Assembly: GCA_017893485.1 (NCBI GenBank)
Contig: CM030358.1
Coordinates: 257,546,477 to 257,610,476, forward strand
Origin: Hemerocallis citrina
Taxonomy: Eukaryota > Streptophyta > Magnoliopsida > Asparagales > Asphodelaceae
Length of the DNA stretch: 64,000 nt
Direction: 5' to 3'
The position numbers and the translations under genes are program-made. The stretch's first letter is position 1. Each line of letters starts with the position of its first letter. The notes beneath the pieces were generated by a model. It had not been told where the DNA came from and did not search any database. It saw nothing but the letters and a program-made list of their open reading frames with translations. Positions 35,670 through 48,533 of the stretch are shown one piece after another.

Positions 35670-36630
35670 GGGTAAGGTTGCGGGTTTGGGTTAAAGGGTA
35701 AGTGGGTTTGGGTTTTAAAATCCAATAGGAGATATACAATTAGGATTTAGATTAAAAGTAAATAATTAAATCAATTATAATAAATGGTAATACAATAGTA
35801 CAATGAATCAAATAGTATACATTGAGTTAATACTCAAATACTAACAAATACAATAGAATTTTATAGTAATAACGATAATAATAGTAACAATAACAATAAC
35901 AAGGTCATATGTAAAAATAGAATTATATGAAAACTATTTGAAAATGACTGCAAATACGATTAATGAATAGAATTAAATTTTTAATAACCAATCAAAGTAA
36001 TAATAATAATAACAATAGCAATAATAATGATGTGTATCAAATTAGGATTTGAGATTAACAATTTATTAAAATCCAAACAGCAATAAGATAAAAAATAAAT
36101 AGTCAATCACTTAAAAATAGAAAAAATAAAGTTAGAATATACTATTATTCAAAGTAAATATAATTTTCGGTTCGAAAAGATTTTAATATAAGGTCCAAAT
36201 CGAATTAAAAACAAAAAAAATAATTTATTAATAATCAAAATACAGAAGATACTCAGAAAATATGTATTTACGGGAACGGGGGTTATAACAAGATAGATAC
36301 AACTATACATGCAATAGGAACAATCACATGAATAACAATACTTGGAATAAAAATGAAATAACCAAATACGATAATACAACGTCTGGAAACAAAATAACAA
36401 TCTTCGGGTCGAAAGCCCATAATACAGTGTTTAATCAAACTCAATACAAGAAGTCCAATAAAATAACGATCAATCTAGAAAGCAATAAATCCGCAGAAAG
36501 TCTGTTCTCCAAGTTCTGCAGGTAACTCTCCCTGGTCACATGTGAATACCTCATCTAAAAAGAGGAGAAAAATTGTCCTTAGATAAACTGATGGGCAGAA
36601 AGTGGATAAAGCAATGAACAATGGAAATAC

Positions 36631-36810
36631 GGTATAACAATGAATTCAATAAAACAATAGGAATCAATAACAATGGACAATAGCAATAATCAATATCAAT
36701 GGTACCAATGCGATGGGTATAACAATGAATTCAATAAAACAATAGGAATCAATAACAATGGACAATAGCAATAATCAATATCAATGGTACCAATGCGATG
36801 GGTATAACAA
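36631..36810 (+). repeat. Perfect 85-bp tandem duplication in unit B
   Basis: 36631-36715 and 36716-36800 appear identical base for base, with the first 10 bases of a third copy at 36801. Identity in an otherwise diverged region points to a recent duplication. Confidence 0.88.
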
Positions 36811-37074
36811 TAAACGATATTTCAATATTCGATATCAACACTCAATGGTCGATGTCAATATCAATAACAATGTTCAATATCAATTGCAATGACGATGTTC
36901 AATATGTAGTGTCAATATGGTGTCAATCCTCAAGTCTATTAGTTTTTAGCCTAACTAGTGCATGTACTACTGCGTCTCATACCACAGGTTCGGTGAATGC
37001 AATCAATGTCGTTTAGACTCTAGTGGTGAATTCTTAGATCATGTACTCAGGAAAACATGTAAACGATTTTCAGT

Positions 37075-37195
37075 ATTCAGTTATTCAATTATTCAGTTAT
37101 TCAGTCATTCAGTTATTCAGTATCAATGTCCAAGGAATAATGTGTAGTTATCTAGTTATTCAGTTATTCAGTTACCTAGTTATTCAGTTGTTCAA
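37075..37195 (+). repeat. CAGTTATT-type minisatellite in unit B
   Basis: Two clusters of 8- to 9-base units (CAGTTATT with variants) at 37075-37121 and 37146-37190. Confidence 0.7.
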
Positions 37196-39089
37196 TAACA
37201 ATAGGGAAACCATGATCTCCCTTCCGAGTACAGTCCCTTATATTGTTCACTACTGGGTCACCCTTAAATCCCAAGTTGTCAAATATTTTATCGATGCAAT
37301 CAATACATTATGCAATTTAGAGAAATTCGATAACGATGGTATCAATAGAAGTAACAATAGGACGATCAATTAGAATGGGACAATTAGGATGGTGACAATA
37401 GTATATTAGGATCATGCAATGCAATTTATACACTTCAATCTATTCAATATAATGATGTATATACAATTATATTAAGAAAATATGGAAACACAATTCTGAA
37501 CAGCAATAGGTTACTGTACCAAAATCAAGTTTTCCCATGCTACAGAAATCCAAAACTGGATCCGTCAGAAGTTTTAGAAAGTAGACTCCTGCCCGGTTCG
37601 CATAATTAAAAATATGAAATCCATTAATAATAGATATGTTAATTACATCGTTCTTTACAGATTACATGTTCTGACCGAAAATCAAGAACAAGTTGTTATA
37701 TTTGTAAAATTAGTAAAAATCCAATTTTAAATTCATCAAAAATATCCATTAAGTTCCTAACCATGTTACCTAATAATCTGAAATTTATTAGGGTAATAGT
37801 CAATCATTAACTTAGCTTTTTAATAACATAAACATGAAGAAATACATGAATCAGGAATTCTGGTAGTAAAAAGGCAGCAGTAGTAAAAACACCACAACTC
37901 TTACAATAAAGCTCAGAATTCAAATATTTTAGATGCTCTGGAAACTAGAAACACAGGGCTACAGTTTTTGTTTAGAAACCTATAATTTTTTATGTCAAAT
38001 ATTGGGTCAAAAAGGTCTTACAAGTTTCAGGAAGACGGTGAAAATCAGGGTTCAACATATTTCATGAAATAAAAGCGATCTAAACATGATGAACTTCAAC
38101 TCAATGGTTAACAAATCTTATATTCACCGTGGTAAACACAATAACATGGTAAGCACAATGAAGAATACATCCATACACTAGTTTAACATCAATGAGGCAT
38201 TAATAAATTATTCACGCACAACAACCTAATAATCAATTCTACAATAGTTTGTTTGTGCGGTGTTATGCATGAATAATCTCTATTATCAATACTACATGAA
38301 TGGATAAAAGATTCGATATTCTAGAGTCAATAATGGCATGAAGTCAAGAATATCTTAGGTTAGCTCGTGTAAACCCTCAATATACTCAACGGAAGATAGA
38401 CAATATAACAATATGATAAACAATTCATGATCTACTTGCAGATTTTCAATAAATGCCTTGAATTTAACAAAATATGCAATTCAAGAGGGAAGTGACTTTC
38501 CTTGATTGGATTAGTTATGAGCGAACGAACGAAAGCGACATAAACACATATAGCGTACTAACACGTCAAAAGCACGTGCACACTACGTGCAAGCAACACA
38601 CAGTGAAAAATCCAACACAGCACAGCGAGACGGCAACACAATGACAGCAAGGGCACTTCGGGTTCGGCAGGCTGACGATGTGCGACGGTGATCGAAGTGC
38701 AGGGCAGCAAGATCGACGGTAACAATGGCGCTGCGGGGATGCTCGACAGTGGAGGTGAGGTCGATGGGTGCTTGGTGGTGTTGGGCTTCCGCAGTTGATG
38801 GATGGAGGGTGGGAGGCAATGGCGTGGCATTGATGGCAATGAAGGTGAGGAGGTTGAGGGTGGTGAGGAGTAGGCGGTGAGCGGGAGTAGGGGATGACTG
38901 TGGGATCGACGGGGTGGTGAACGAATGGTGATGAGATGGGTCTGGCGATGATGGGTGGCAGACTGGAGGAGGGTTGACGAGGACGATGGGCATCAAGGAT
39001 GGAGGACGGGGATGACGAGGAGGAAGATGATGTGTCGGGGGTTTAGGAGTAGGCGGCTGGGTAATTAAGATGGGATTAATTTAGCAGTG

Positions 39090-39097
39090 TATATATA
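39090..39097 (-). promoter_or_regulatory. TATA box of unit B
   Basis: TATATATA on the minus strand about 30 bases beyond the G run, at the position equivalent to the TATA of unit A. Confidence 0.4.
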
Positions 39098-39559
39098 GGA
39101 TTGTAATTAGGGTTAAGGGGGGGGGGGGGGGGGTTATAGGGTAGCGGGTAAGCAGGTTTGGGATCCAATAGGAAAATTATAGGGTTTTGGGTGACGGATT
39201 AGGATCCAATAAGAATGAGTTTGGGTTTAAAATTCAATAGGAAAAAGATAGGATTCAGATTAAAAGTTGAACAAATAAATCAATAGTAATATAATATAAC
39301 AATTAAATCAATAATATACATTACATTAATACTCAGCTACTAATAAATACAATAGAATGTATGGATTCACAAATAAATAATATTGGATCTGATTTGGTTA
39401 AAATATAATAGATAGCAATATAGTAGCACATATTAATTAATTAAATCAAATAGTATACATAAAATCCATACCCCAATAATAAAAAAATATAGATTAGGAT
39501 CAGTAGGTTTTCACAAATTAATAAATAACATCAGATGAATTTTAATTAAAAAATCAAGA

Positions 39560-39560
<1 letters not shown>

Positions 39561-39645
<85 letters not shown>

Positions 39646-39682
39646 CAACAACAACAACAAAAACAACAATAATAATAATAAT
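39561..39682 (+). repeat. (ATA)n/(AAC)n microsatellite
   Basis: About 27 ATA units (39561-39641) followed by about 7 AAC units and a few more AAT units. Unit A has a much shorter, interrupted counterpart near 36000-36030. Confidence 0.95.
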
Positions 39683-40244
39683 ATGTATCAAAATGGGATT
39701 TGAGTTTAACAAATTTATTTAAATCAAATAGTAATAATATATTTGATTTGGGCTAAAATATAAATAGTCGATTAATTAGGAATAGAAAATAAAGTTAAAA
39801 CATATCATCATTAGAAATAAATATAATTGTCGATTAGAAAAGACTTTGATAGAAGATCCAAAATGAACCTAAAACAAAATAAATTTATAATTAATCGAAA
39901 TACAGAAAATATTCAGGAAATATATATTTGCGGGAACGGAGGTTACAATATTGTTGTATACATTTATAGAATTATTGAAATGTATTTTACATATTTTTTG
40001 TTTTGATTGTTATAGATATTTTTCATTTTCTAGAATTTATTTTATATATGAATATTTATTAGCACGTGCTTTACACGTGTTTCTTTTTATGCATGTGCAA
40101 CTTGTGCTATTTTATTACAAAGTTGTGCACTAAAATTTTTACTAGGCTAATTATACTAAATTTAATATGAGTATTTATTAAAAATAAGAATTAAAAATGG
40201 AATAAAATAATAAAAGTGAAAATAAAATGAAAAAGTGTACAAAA

Positions 40245-40274
40245 CACGTGCACACGTGCACACGTGCACACGTG
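40245..40274. promoter_or_regulatory. Array of four CACGTG palindromes
   Basis: CACGTG at 40245, 40253, 40261 and 40269, each 8 bases apart. Known: CACGTG is the G-box bound by plant bZIP and bHLH factors. It sits about 100 bases upstream of a TATA box. Confidence 0.75.
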
Positions 40275-40377
40275 CAATGTGCACTCTTTCAAAAATGGTT
40301 GCATATAGGAGAGAGTGGGGTGAGTGAGTGGGGCTTGTGTGAGTAGTTGGTTGCTAAAACTACTCTCTAATTTTCCA

Positions 40378-40385
40378 TATAAATA
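40378..40385 (+). promoter_or_regulatory. TATA box of the plus-strand LTR fragment
   Basis: TATAAATA followed by CCCCC, the same arrangement as in element 1. Confidence 0.6.
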
Positions 40386-41325
40386 CCCCCTAATCTAACC
40401 TCATAGGAACACAAAACAAAACAAAATAAAAAGAGAGAATCAAGAGGTGCTTAGGTGTTGTTTGCTTTCGGTATTTGCTGGGAGGGAGCTGCGTTTTTTT
40501 CGGAGTAGGGGATTGTGGAGATTTTGCTAAGGTTTCCAACTACTGGGATGTCTCTTTTGAGGTGGGTGCTTCTGCAACTTTCTAATATAATTTTATTACA
40601 AGAATGTTAGATTGTAGAATATATATGTGTGAATTATTAGATGCATGATAGCTTATATAAATTGAGTATTAATGTTTAGTTTATTTGTTGTTGATTAAAT
40701 GTGTGAAATTATGATATGATTGATTTGGGGATATTTTTGTAAGTTTCTGTTTTAAGCTTTAATTACACTTCAGAAAATCATATCTATTAAACTAGATAGA
40801 ATCTAAAGCTAAAATTTTTATTTGAGCACCTCGTCTATGTCAAGAACATCTCCTTAAAATTCTATAATATTTTGATGTCGTTTACTATTTTAATAAAATC
40901 CAAACTTATGACTGGTTGGCAGTTTGGCTAGTTGCAGAAAATTTGTATACATTTCGGATTTTGATCATTTCGGCATCTTAGATGCAGTATTTTGAGAATG
41001 GTCAAAACTAAGAAGTTGAATTAGACTCATTAACCTTTCTTTAGAGTCTAAGAAATCAATTTTCCATGAAGAATATAGTTTATAATGAATTTTACAAGTT
41101 TGAACAAGTGGCAGTACTCTAACTGTAGTTGAGTCTGTACAACATTTCGACCCTACTATAGATTTCGAAGAATTCAGGGTTATAGACACAATATTTTTGA
41201 GAAACTTATAACTAAAAAGTTATAGTATACATGTATACCTTTAACTTGAGCTAAAGAACACAAAGTTTCATGAAGCATTAAATTTTCATTGGGTTGTTTT
41301 CTCAAGTTGGGCATTCAAACAGTGG

Positions 41326-41327
<2 letters not shown>

Positions 41328-41394
<67 letters not shown>
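41328..41394. repeat. (AT)n microsatellite
   Basis: About 33 uninterrupted AT units. Confidence 0.97.
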
Positions 41395-41397
<3 letters not shown>

Positions 41398-41547
41398 AAC
41401 CTTGAATCGAAGTTGATAAAGAAATAGTCTTGGATTATTGGTTAGTGCATGTGGCTTAGGATCTTTGAGATTGTAGGCTTGAGTCATGGTGAGCTCGAAT
41501 TTGGTAGTATTCACTGTTTTTAAGTATATTGGAAATATTTTTTTTTT

Positions 41548-42525
41548 GATAATACGGATAGAGCCTTAGGACTCCAGCCAACAACTAATTACTAATAAAA
41601 GAGTAGCATACATCGAGCCATTTTACAAGGAGTAAAATGAAAGAACAACAAAAATCACAACAATACAACCAGGATCATAACGAAAGCCAAAAGGAAGGCA
41701 AAGCAGAAACAGTCGACCAAAATAAACACAAGCAAATGAAGAACAGAGTGGAGTCAACCGGCGCTGCACCAGACCGACCCACGAGAGTCCACCCAAGCAA
41801 AGCCATCCAGCCACCTACAAAATGCCTCCACCACCCAGAAGCGCACGCTACCAGGAGGGGCCAAACTCAGCGATAAAACCGCAACCACAGGCAAAAACAG
41901 CCAGAGGGAGACCAAGAATACACTCCATCCCACCAAGGAACAAAGAATAAACAACGCAAAAGCAACACATGGCCAGCAAGCAAGGATAAGGAAACAGCAA
42001 AACTCGGAGCCACCTGCAATAAACACATGGAACGCAAACAACAAGCCTCAAAGTAGCCAATTGAGCGCTCGACCAAGCCCCAAACTCACACAACAAAAAG
42101 AGCCAGCAGAGAAGCTCATCCGCCATGATATGGCAAGGCCACCACCACACTAACTGCAATAAAGAATGCAATGAGAAATTCAGTACCAAATTAAACTAAT
42201 AGAGATACCAGCATCATGCACAACAACAAGAAGAACATATCAGTGTAGTGGCCACAAAACAAGAACAAATCAGATAGACTACCAACATTTATAGACACAA
42301 AATAGAGACATAAGATAAGGAGGGGCTGAATGTAGACAGTGCCAGAACATCAAAAATGCCCACACAAAAACAAACAGCCACCAAGTCAGGCCACCCTAAG
42401 TCCAGACGTCAACGAAACAACCTGACCACAACCCAAAACAGCCAGTACGGCCAAAACACCAACCTAAATAGCGAGACTAAAGGGAGGAAGTATCAGCCCT
42501 GCAAAAGAAACCGAAGCGAAAGAGA
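41548..42525 (-). other. 3' UTR of LINE B
   Basis: Similar in type to the LINE A 3' UTR and clearly similar over the last 100 bases. Long Trp/Cys-rich minus-strand frames here (for example 42189-41848) are compositional and match no domain I know. Confidence 0.65.
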
Positions 42526-42722
42526 TTAGGGAATATGAATATTGAAATGAGTAGCAGTCGAGAAAACAGAACGTAAATAAGAAGTAGCCTCGTCAAGTCT
42601 ATGAAGGCTCAACCTTTGAGCCTTGTGAGGGGGTAGATTAGAAGACACCAGTGTTTAGTGAAAAAAATAAACTCATCAATAATAGAATTAATAGGCTTAA
42701 TCGAATTATTCAAGATGCGATT
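42526..42722 (-). pseudogene. LINE B ORF2, C-terminal end
   Basis: Runs from the solo LTR insertion to a stop at 42526-42528, with readable LHRLDEATSYLRSVFSTATH before it. LINE A ends ORF2 in the related LYRLDKAISIVRSSI. Broken by a stop and frame change near 42640-42650. Confidence 0.75.
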
Positions 42723-42727
42723 ATTTC
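42723..42727. repeat. Target site duplication of the solo LTR (left)
   Basis: ATTTC, matching 47368-47372. Confidence 0.88.
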
Positions 42728-45700
42728 TGTAATATCCCGCAAAATAGTATATGGCTATTTTGCATTGTAATCTGTGCACAATTAAAGAATTGCGCGTGAT
42801 TATTCATTTTTGTACTGTTCGTATTATTAAATCGAGTTGGGGTTTATTTGAAATATTTTGGAGATCTGGGGGCCTATTTGCAAATATCCTTTATAAATAT
42901 ATATTTATATTATAAATTTTTTTATATAAACCCCCTCCCTTACCTTTTCCTCCTTCCGATCCTTCTTCCCCTTTCCTGTTTTCCTTCCCGATCAGACAAG
43001 AGCGCCAAAACCCATCGGCCGATCACTTCCCCCGCCCTAATCCACCGCATTCCTTCGTCGTTTTCAAAATAATTTGGGGGGATGGCCAATTGGAGGGTGC
43101 TCTAGCTCGTGGTAGCATCGGTTTTTGGAGAGAGTTTCGGAAAGGTATACCCTAGTTATTTTTTTGTATGAAATTAAGTGTTGTTAATTTCTTTTGAGTA
43201 GAAATATTATGGTAGGGAGATTTGGAGATTTTAGGAGTAGTAGAGGCGAGAAATTAGCAAGTTGTTAGAAAATTTGTAAGTTGTTAATAAATTAGGGTTT
43301 TGGGTTTATAAAAAGGGAGTACATATATGAGAATTTGTCTCTTTTATAGTAATAGAAATTTTGTTGAGACATTAGATTATTTTAGGGGTGATTTTAGTTA
43401 TTGTTTGGGGGATAAAAATCCCGTAGGATTTTGGAATATCCCGTGCTTCGCACGTGTGCATCCCATGCATTTAATTAAATGCTTGCGGGATGCTAGGATT
43501 TGTGTTATTACTATGTGTGACTGGTTTGCATGCTTTGAGCTTTAAATTGACTTGAGATTTGATAATAGGATATGTTAGCGACTTTGGATACGGGATGGCA
43601 TGCTGGCGCTTCGAGTCTTCACGGGATATTATGTGAGTATGATCTCTTTTATTTTATGTACATAGTGTGTTATGAAAATTTTAAATTACGATTTGCTGTG
43701 TATTTCCAATTTGTATCTCAGTGTATCCTAGGTGTTTTGAGCTAAAATATCTTTGTGGACACTCTTGTATGTGTCCACAACTATAGTCTAAAACTTCATA
43801 ATTTTTCGAGGTCGTTTGATACCTCAAAAAATTGTGGAGTGCAGCTGGTCTGAAAGGGCAGAGCTGAAGCTGATTGCTTTTGGACTGAAGTTCAAAAGGG
43901 TCATAACCAGTTGTGTATGTATGATCTTGCTATGAAATTTTGGGAGTATCTTACGGTATGAGTCTAGTTGATTATTCTCAAATTTTAGAATTTTTAGAGT
44001 TCGTTTGATGAGGTTTCGAAATTATTTAGTAGAGGGTAGTAAATACTGTGCTGAAAGAGTGGCTGAAATTGTATGCTATGTTTGATGAGTCATAGCTCAT
44101 TGTGTGAGATGAATCAAAATGCAAATTTTGGACACAATGAAATGGTATATGTGTAGATTGAGAATCTCAAATTTCATGAGCATTGGACTTAAGGTGGATT
44201 TGTCATTAAATTTCAAAGTGGGCTATGTTCAGCCTAATACAAGTTGACTAGTTTGTGAAGATGATAAATTTAGGAACTATTGTTTAAAATTGGGAAATTG
44301 ACCAACTAGAGAGTCGTAGTAGGGAGTCAGTAGGGAGTCATAGCTTTCTAACCCATCTGGAATTTTTTAATTCCAGTTTATTGGTTAAGAATTATGATTT
44401 CCCAAAGATGGAACAGATCCAGTCTTAGTTAATGTATTATTGGCTATGTAAACCAGTTTATCCTTGTTTGTACACCTGATGGAACTTGTGTTTTCGAGAA
44501 ATCAAATGATAGAGTCTGAAAGAGGTGTTCAACTAGGAAGTCGAAGTAGACACTCCCAACTTTCTATAGGACCCGGAATCGAGAATTTCCCGATGAGTAA
44601 GCAAACTTTTATAATATTAGAAAGGTGCAGCGAGTGCAAGAAGAATATACTATTGAGAGTATATGAGGGTTTTATAGTATCAAGATGATTGAATTCGAGG
44701 AAATGGTTAGCTGGAGAATTGTAGACTTTATCTTTCCAGAATGGGTAGTATCAAGCAATTCTGTATTGTGTGTTGAAAGTTATGGACGTTGCAAGTTAGC
44801 AGCCTGTTGTTTAGACTAAACTTCAAGTTAAAGTTGACTCGGGGACTTGAGTTCTATAAGAATTTGAGGGAGTCGTCCACTAGGGGATTGTAGTGGATCT
44901 CCCTACCCTTCTAAAAATTCTGAGTGTGTTGGATTCCGATGAGCGTCGCTTGGGTCACAGCTACTGCTTTTTCTTGAACTATTTTATCGGATAATTGATG
45001 AGGAACTCTCTGCATATCGCAGTGTGGTGATCATGAACTATCAGATTTTTAATGATGTTTTCGCATTTCATGTGGAACTTAGATAAAGTTCATGTGCTTA
45101 GTACTCATGGTAGACATGAGTGAGTTGGAATATAGTTCTGGTCGGTTTGTGTTTGGTGTCTCGATGCCTAAGTTTGTCAGTGGTCAAGAACTGATGGTTA
45201 TGTGTGTGCTTACCTTCATTTGAATTGTATTGCATCCTTGGGGCACCGTTGGACCACTTGCTGAGGGTCACGGGCCGGAATTATTTGGTCGCTGACCTGT
45301 GAAGGTATTGGGAATCAGTGGATGTAATTCCTGTGATGATTATTATTTGACAGACCGGACAGGCTCGACATTGTTGATCGACACCGAGTGTGATTTGGTA
45401 ACAACTTGTTTCAATAAATTGCATTGATTAGGTTTTCCTTTTATTGTTTTGCTTGAAGACCGAATCAGTGTTAGAGGTGATTCCCTATATTCCAACTCGT
45501 TCTAAGAGTTAGCACTAGGTGGTGATACTATGGGGTTGTCTCTTCCTGTCATTAGGGATACGTGCTGTATGTGTGTATCTTGCACTATTGATTCCTGAAG
45601 TACCATGGTAAGAACGGGATGCCGATATCCTGGCAGATAGGGGGTTTTAGACTTTCAAGGCCGTCATGTTCTATGTTGGCATGAACGGATCATAAAGGAT

Positions 45701-47367
45701 CTTCTGCGCAATGGATATGCTGCGTGTATATCTGTAAGTTCGTCACAACTTTCGAGGAGGGTCTGATGCAATGATTATTGGTGACAACGGGGTAGCACTC
45801 CGAATTATTTCTGTTATTTATACCTCCTCAACCATGTCATACTATCAGGAACAGGAAGTAGACCAAATTAGAATGCATTGCATAGCGAGGGTTCAAATCC
45901 CTGAAACTGGAGAAACAGCTTGATCTGGGGCACATGTAGTATGGGATGCTTGTGTGTCCAGAGTCTTACTGACATTAGATTAAGTGCATCTGTTCTATAC
46001 TCTGTATTTTTGCATTAGACTCGGGTCATGGCATACACGAACACTAGGAAATTAGGATACACATTTATTTTCCATTCAAGATGAATTGCGAGTGTGATAG
46101 TTGAAGTGTATAATGAGTGTGAAAGTGATGTATTGAGAGACGTGATGATATATGTTGTAAGAAATGAATGAATACGATGTTATGTGATATGAGCTTGCGA
46201 AAGAATATAAGTCGTGAGTCTGCAAATGCAAATGAATGGTAAATAAGGTGCAGTTTATGTGGCAGTAGAGTTATTTGTGAATGTAAAGCTTTATGGAAAA
46301 ATAAAGCTATAGGAATATTTGTGTAAAGCATAAAGTGATGAACGTTAAGCGACTATTTTGTGAATGATTTTCCAACTAAAGATAAGTATGTTGTGAGCGG
46401 GTATGGATATACATACAGTTGATGACTCAGAGGGTATTTGATGTGAAATCCCATTTATGATGTTTACATGTTCAGATTTCAAGTAAAGTTTGATTATCTT
46501 GGTATTCGTAAGTTCGTTCTGTTTTTACTTATAAAGTTAAATTTATTTGCTTAATTAGTAGATTATACTTACACCAAAAATGGCTAACCCCTTAGTGTTT
46601 GGGGGATTAGGGAGTCCCTGGACTACCCTAGATCCCCTACTATTACAGGTCCTCAGCAGTGCAGAGGTGAGGTGTAGACTCTGTGGAGAAGAGCCTTTGT
46701 TTAAAAGTTTGTTATTTAAGTTTAATTATATGAATAGTGAAATTTATGATTTAAATTGTATTTTTGATGTATAAGTATGTGGATGATGATGATGAGTATA
46801 GTGGGGAGTGGCATGTTATGTTGTTGACCCGTACCCATCTCGTTGTGGAGTACCGGGCCCTGTGGTATGTTTTATAAGTTATTTTTTAAAAACTTTACTA
46901 CGTTTTCAAAGGAATTTATGGTTTTTAATTAATACTTGATATCCTATTATGAGTTTGGCCCCCAGAGCATGATATATATATTGCCTGTGTGATTCTGCTC
47001 ATTTTGGCATGGGAAGCCTATGATATTATTGCCTGTGATGTCAGCTACAGAATTTAGGGCAGAATTCCGTAAGCTTTTTGTGTTTTGGGGCAGAAATTTC
47101 AGGAAAAACTCTGCCAAAATTTTCTTTGAAATATAACTATCTTAGTTTATGTTTAAAGTGATATAGAAATTGAAAGAATCGAATTTTGAAGTCAAAAGAA
47201 AAGGGGGGAGGCATTACAGTTTGATATGACAGATTGATATTTGCAATAACTCTGATGGCAATAAAAGTGTTTAAATTTTCATGCTATTTACTGTGTTGAG
47301 ATGCATTTGAAGGCAAAGATTATGGTTGTGTCACGGATGTCCGATTACGGAGATCCGGGGCGTTACA
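42728..47367 (+). mobile_element. 4.64-kb solo LTR inserted in LINE B
   Basis: TGTAATATCCC to GGGGCGTTACA, flanked by ATTTC on both sides. No primer site, gag, pol or second LTR copy is seen inside, so it is a solo LTR left by recombination between two LTRs. TATATAAA at 42923-42930 is followed by a C-rich stretch. A CACGTG with a CCGTGCTTCGCACGTG context lies at 43442-43456. A stretch at 46580-46660 resembles the near-end part of the element 2 LTR. The terminal bases match the chromovirus LTRs of elements 1 and 2. Confidence 0.85.
42923..42930 (+). promoter_or_regulatory. TATA box of the solo LTR
   Basis: TATATAAA about 200 bases inside, followed by CCCCCTCCC. Confidence 0.5.
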
Positions 47368-47372
47368 ATTTC
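47368..47372. repeat. Target site duplication of the solo LTR (right)
   Basis: ATTTC. Confidence 0.88.
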
Positions 47373-47650
47373 TTTCTATCCAAATAACCCAAATAATGGC
47401 CATCGAACAAAGGATCCACGACTTTTGAAAATTGTTATTCATTAACAGAATGTCCCAGACAGCTAGAAATTAGGGGGGAAGAGAGGGAATCTGCCAAGCT
47501 AGAAGACAGATCTGCCATAAAGGTTTTATAAAATTGCATTGTAAAAACAGATGATCAATATCTTCGTGACTAAGAGAACACAAAGAACATAACTGGCCCG
47601 TAGCAATGTTCTTCTTATTGAGGACTTCAACAGTAAGGAGTCTATTATTA
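47373..47650 (-). pseudogene. LINE B ORF2, zf-RVT segment
   Basis: Minus-strand frame with NNRLLTVEVLNKKNIATGQ, then CSLCSLSHEDIDHLFLQC, then NFIKPLWQICLLAWQIPSL. This matches the zf-RVT of LINE A (NNKLLTVDVLNKMNLALGQ). It continues directly from codons ending at 54567; the gag-only element interrupts the reading frame between them. Confidence 0.9.
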
Positions 47651-47655
47651 ATAGC
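47651..47655. repeat. Target site duplication of the gag-only element (left)
   Basis: ATAGC, matching 54562-54566. Confidence 0.9.
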
Positions 47656-48533
47656 TGATGTGAATTTTTGCAAGTGTACAAAATCGCAACAAGTAGTATA
47701 GTTAAGTGAAAAGAGTGTCGAACCCAGAGGGACTAATTATTTTATTGAGTATCGATATTACTAGATGAACTACTATTTGAAAAATCAAAATTAAATAAAG
47801 AAAGAAACTAAATTAAATTAATCTAAAAATCTAACTAAATTAATTAAGAAGGTGCAGAATCTGGAATTTTTGTGATTTGTTAATGGCAAAATTAATTCTA
47901 GGGTTTTTTATTTCACCTAATTAATCCCACACAATTAATAATTCCAAGTGAATAAAAATATTATTTTTCCAAGTTGTAGACCAAAATTCCCAAATTATTC
48001 AATGCTTTCTCTCGAACCACACAAAAAATATCTCCAACTAACAATTTGTCATAGTTCATGCACAAATTTAATTAATTGAAGACTCATTAAGTTCTGTGGA
48101 TTTTTTAACGGTCACATCAATCGCGGTAAATCATCACTAATTTCGATCAATCAATGGTGTTTAATTTTATAGTTCTAAATCACAAATTACCTCTCAGTCT
48201 CTCCATGATCCAATAAATCATACAAAAGTTCTTCAACCAATTGTAAGCATTAAATACAAAAATCAAACACACAAGTAAGGAAAAATAGAAAAATAATATG
48301 AAATTAAAAATTGTGTTCTCAAAATTAGGCTACATCAAAGCCCTAGAAAAATAAATTTAGTTCATAATAAGTTTGCAACTAACAAACATTATCTTGGATT
48401 GCATTATAAAAAAAATAGAGATATAAAAAGAACTATTTTTGTAAAATAAATCGCAAACTGAAGCAAACAGCACTTCTCTTTCTCTCTCCTTCTCTGTCCC
48501 GTTCTGTCTCAAAAACCGTGCCGCCACGTCACA

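Larger units (their letters stand above)
32200..36290 (-). repeat. Long LTR-like unit A
   Basis: The right end reads GGTTATAACA, that is TGTTATAACC on the minus strand. Its landmarks recur in the same order in unit B: a TCTGGAAACAA string, short tandem repeats, CTCAGG with GTAACA-like strings, TTCCGAGTACA, CTGGATCCGTCAGAA, a GC-rich Ser/Pro-coding stretch, a TATA box and a final CGGGAACGG. The GC-rich part (34855-35500) gives long minus-strand frames of Pro/Ser/His-rich protein; I take these as compositional. There is no gag or pol. The left boundary is approximate. I infer a diverged LTR of the long chromovirus type. Confidence 0.55.
36291..39947 (-). repeat. Long LTR-like unit B
   Basis: Ends at 39947 with GGTTACA (TGTAACC on the minus strand) after CGGGAACGG. 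Same landmark order as unit A, to which it is joined with no recognisable interior between. TATA at 39090-39097, GC-rich stretch 38580-39040, CACGTG at 38573, a 17-base G run at 39117-39133. The left boundary with unit A is placed at the end of unit A. Confidence 0.55.
39948..41537 (+). repeat. Plus-strand LTR fragment of long chromovirus type
   Basis: Holds the promoter half of an LTR: CACGTG pair (40063, 40074), a CACGTG array (40245-40274), TATA box, then a leader-like stretch. The context CATATAAATACCCCC resembles the TATA region of element 1. It lacks a TGTAAC-type start and is cut at 41538 by the 3' end of LINE B. The matching 3' part might be 58009-59127, but this is not shown. Confidence 0.5.

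Noticed and set aside
39561..39682. Possible CRISPR-like array or satellite
   Set aside because: Simple ATA/AAC microsatellite without spacers. The minisatellites elsewhere have no unique spacers of constant length either.
41623..42189. Trp/Cys/Leu-rich minus-strand frames
   Set aside because: They lie in the LINE B 3' UTR, overlap in several frames and match no domain.
44464..44688. 74-codon plus-strand frame in the solo LTR
   Set aside because: No domain, no promoter context, and located in the middle of an LTR without other coding content.
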